This document shows positions 63,610 through 64,000 of a stretch of DNA of 64,000 bases, piece after piece. Source of the stretch: Niveibacterium sp. 24ML. GTDB taxonomy: Bacteria; Pseudomonadota; Gammaproteobacteria; Burkholderiales; Rhodocyclaceae. The stretch covers positions 186,001-250,000 of the forward strand of contig NZ_JAPFHA010000001.1 of assembly GCF_026586805.1 (NCBI RefSeq), written 5' to 3'. The first letter of the stretch is position 1, and each line of letters opens with the position of its first letter. Under the pieces are notes generated by a model. The model did no database searches, was not told the origin of the DNA, and saw only the letters and a list, made by a program, of their open reading frames with translations. The position numbers were made by a program, and so were the translations under genes.

Positions 63610-64000
63610 TGCGTCTGCTGATCATTGCCGTCGGCACCCGCATGCCCGGCTGGGTCGACGAGGCCTTTGGCGACTTCGCCAAGCGCATGCCGCGCGAATG
63701 CGCGCTCGAACTGCATGAAGTCAAGGCCGAACCGCGCAGCGGTGGCAAGACGGCCGAGCAGATGATGGCGGCCGAGGCCGAACGTATCCGCGCTGCGCTG
63801 CCGCCACGCGCGCATCTGGTGATTCTGGACGAACGCGGCGAAGACCTCAGCACCAAGTCGCTCGCGCAACGCCTTGAGCGCTGGCTTGGCGAAGGCGACG
63901 ATGTGGCGCTGGTGATCGGCGGGCCCGATGGGCTCGACCCCTCGCTCAAGCAGACGGCGCACGAAAAGATCCGTCTTTCGTCGCTGACGCTGCCGCACGC
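63609..64000 (+). CDS. rlmH: 23S rRNA (pseudouridine1915-N3)-methyltransferase, cut by window edge
   Basis: About 130 of the usual 155 residues are visible. [28 protein letters not shown] and [19 protein letters not shown] (SAM-binding knot) identify this SPOUT methyltransferase, which modifies helix 69 of 23S rRNA. It starts at the ATG overlapping the rsfS stop. The C-terminus lies beyond the window. Confidence 0.95.
   Translation, partial: MRLLIIAVGTRMPGWVDEAFGDFAKRMPRECALELHEVKAEPRSGGKTAEQMMAAEAERIRAALPPRAHLVILDERGEDLSTKSLAQRLERWLGEGDDVALVIGGPDGLDPSLKQTAHEKIRLSSLTLPH

Overview
The window looks like a chromosomal segment of a GC-rich, nitrogen-fixing betaproteobacterium, probably of the Rhodocyclales (Azoarcus/Azospira/Uliginosibacterium-like). 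This rests on Mo-nitrogenase genes with sigma54/NifA signals, a beta-type housekeeping order (polA, LOG-family protein, DUF2782, thrB, BPSS1780-type membrane proteins, nadD-rsfS-rlmH), and a heptosyltransferase-based LPS locus. The placement is inferred from gene content only.

Layout. 1-8.4 kb is ordinary chromosome: a partial AraC-like regulator, an unknown protein, a YbaL/Kef antiporter, a glyoxalase-fold protein, a methylmalonyl-CoA decarboxylase-like crotonase, a TPR-GGDEF-EAL protein and trmA. 8.4-33.8 kb is a nitrogen-fixation island. It holds nifB-ferredoxin-draG; draT divergent from nifHDKT-ferredoxin-nafY-small protein-cowN-oxidoreductase-Cys/His-rich protein; two envelope proteins; modEABC with a divergent di-Mop protein (ModG-like); nifQ divergent from nifE-nifN-nifX-rseC-like-DUF269-CCE_0567-like-fdxB; and nifU-nifS. 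33.9-43.2 kb holds an SRAP protein, a large sensor kinase, sbp-cysB, a SLATT-like membrane protein and cobT-cobS-cobC. 43.2-55.9 kb is an LPS/O-antigen locus. 56-64 kb is housekeeping.

How it fits together. The nif genes cover the structural proteins (HDK), the FeMo-cofactor route (B, Q, E, N, X, NafY), Fe-S supply (U, S), electron carriers (three ferredoxins), Mo uptake (ModABC under ModE), post-translational switching (DraT/DraG on NifH) and CO tolerance (CowN). Five sigma54 -24/-12 elements (nifB, nifH, nifQ, nifE, nifU) each lie near TGT-N10-ACA NifA sites. One NifA site is embedded in the draT coding sequence and one is shared by nifQ and nifE. No nifA, nifL, nifV, nifW, nifZ or nifM is present, so these must lie elsewhere if they exist.

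Most unusual non-coding features: three consecutive spacers (nifK-nifT, nifT-ferredoxin, ferredoxin-nafY) are built from GGGGAGT-type heptamers in one arm and their complements in the other. Strong perfect hairpins sit in nifD-nifK. Two near-identical 147-bp elements with terminal inverted repeats lie exactly at gene ends and supply the TAG stop codon of the gene before them. The most interesting unrecognised gene is a 128-residue protein with 11 Cys and 11 His at the end of the nifH unit.
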